Shown here in pieces: positions 5,877 to 6,483 of a stretch of 6,483 bases of DNA (position 1 is its first letter; every line of letters starts with the position of its first letter). Location of the stretch: NCBI GenBank assembly GCA_013373005.1, contig JABXIP010000195.1, positions 1-6,483 of the forward strand. Reading direction: 5' to 3'. Position numbers and translations under genes: made by a program. The DNA comes from Cytophagia bacterium (lineage in GTDB: Bacteria > Bacteroidota > Bacteroidia > Cytophagales > Cyclobacteriaceae). A model generated the notes under the pieces. That model was not told where the DNA came from, did no database searches, and saw nothing but the letters and a program-made list of their open reading frames with translations.

Positions 5877-6483
5877 TTATTTCTCTGCCAATTTGCCCTC
5901 AAATAGCAGCCAGGTGTCTGGGTCGAGTTCAATTTTGGCAGGTTTTGAGCTCAAAGCAGGCGTCCACGACAGAGACTTTTGAGTTACTGGAATGGTTCTG
6001 ATCTCAGAGCTACCATCGGCATAAGTGATTTTTACTTCCAGATTAAAGCTGAAGTTTTCTTTCTGTATCTGATCGATTTGCAGATTTAGTTTTCCATCCG
6101 AAAATGACCAGGTGGCCTCAATCTCCGGCTGACCTGCCTGCATTACCCATTGCTCAAAAAACTGATCGAGTTGCTTTCCACTAACCGTTTCAAAGACATT
6201 CTTTAGGTCTTTGGTGTAAGCATTGGATAGTTTGTATTGATCGTAATATTGCCGAATGGCTTGCCAGAAGATTTCATCTCCCAACTCTTTCCTAAGCATA
6301 TGTAATACCCAGCCGCCTTTCTGATAGGAATTGGTATTGAGAATCTGCATATAGTCTTCGATAGCAGGATTAACTATCGGAACTCTATTTTGCTTGCTGA
6401 ATGCTATAACCTGTTCACGCTGCTGCTTTTTTCTACCTACAAAATTGTCTCTCCCATATTTCTGCTCCATATATAAATTGGTG
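5877..6483 (-). CDS. M1-family metallo-aminopeptidase, C-terminal part (5' end beyond window)
   Basis: The last 201 residues of a zinc aminopeptidase of the M1 (gluzincin) family, which removes N-terminal amino acids from peptides. The frame is open to the right edge, so the methionine at 6468-6470 is internal, sitting in a TNLYMEQKYG segment typical of the helix after the zinc site. The zinc-binding HExxH and downstream Glu lie outside the window. Visible landmarks are SYQKGGWVLHMLRKELGDE, whose Tyr (codon 6324-6326) matches the proton-donor Tyr of M1 enzymes such as LTA4 hydrolase Y383, then FFEQWVMQAGQPEIE, which closes the catalytic domain. A beta-rich domain of about 85 residues follows and ends in LLFEGKLAEK. 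There is no type IX secretion sorting domain at the C-terminus and no ERAP-like helical domain, so this is a short M1 form. Cell location cannot be judged without the N-terminus. Confidence 0.93.
   Translation of the reverse strand, partial: TNLYMEQKYGRDNFVGRKKQQREQVIAFSKQNRVPIVNPAIEDYMQILNTNSYQKGGWVLHMLRKELGDEIFWQAIRQYYDQYKLSNAYTKDLKNVFETVSGKQLDQFFEQWVMQAGQPEIEATWSFSDGKLNLQIDQIQKENFSFNLEVKITYADGSSEIRTIPVTQKSLSWTPALSSKPAKIELDPDTWLLFEGKLAEK

Noticed and set aside
5877..6483. Aminopeptidase as a type IX secretion cargo linked to PorX
   Set aside because: The C-terminus ends right after the beta domain (LLFEGKLAEK) and lacks a sorting domain of about 70-100 residues, so nothing supports export by this route.

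Overview
The window is an ordinary, densely packed chromosomal segment of a Bacteroidota bacterium, most likely a marine-type member of the Cytophagales. Evidence for this is a full-length PorX, a response regulator specific to this phylum, the Bacteroidota form of alanine dehydrogenase with an N-terminal extension, near-absence of Shine-Dalgarno sequences, and promoter-like TAnnTTTG boxes. I see no insertion sequence, phage gene, CRISPR array, tRNA or rRNA, and no stretch over 300 bases lacks a gene.

Left part (1-4038): a COG1078-type HD phosphohydrolase gene reads leftward off the edge. Divergent from it is a rightward set, porX - tsaE - alanine dehydrogenase, with a 10-base gap and then a 14-base overlap, so probably one operon. 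PorX is the response regulator/PglZ-domain protein tied to control of type IX secretion and gliding. TsaE is the ATPase of the t6A tRNA modification machinery.

Middle part (4035-5655): the dehydrogenase meets a small leftward BLUF blue-light receptor tail to tail with a 4-base overlap. Upstream of the BLUF gene on the same strand is a four-helix membrane protein of unknown function. Divergent from that, across 58 bases, is a small protein resembling GreA/GreB, which databases tend to mislabel as 3-oxoacyl-ACP synthase.

Right part (5657-6483): a 59-codon leftward gene encodes a one-helix membrane protein with an acidic tail. Behind it is the 3' end of an M1 metallo-aminopeptidase gene whose start lies beyond the right edge.

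The genes do not form one obvious pathway. The themes are regulation (PorX, BLUF, the Gre-like protein), nucleotide or oligonucleotide hydrolysis (HD protein, PorX PglZ domain) and housekeeping (TsaE, alanine dehydrogenase, aminopeptidase). I did not find a convincing new multi-gene system. The best follow-up items are the stand-alone BLUF protein, the unannotated 59-residue membrane protein, the Gre-like protein and the unusual TTG start of the HD gene.
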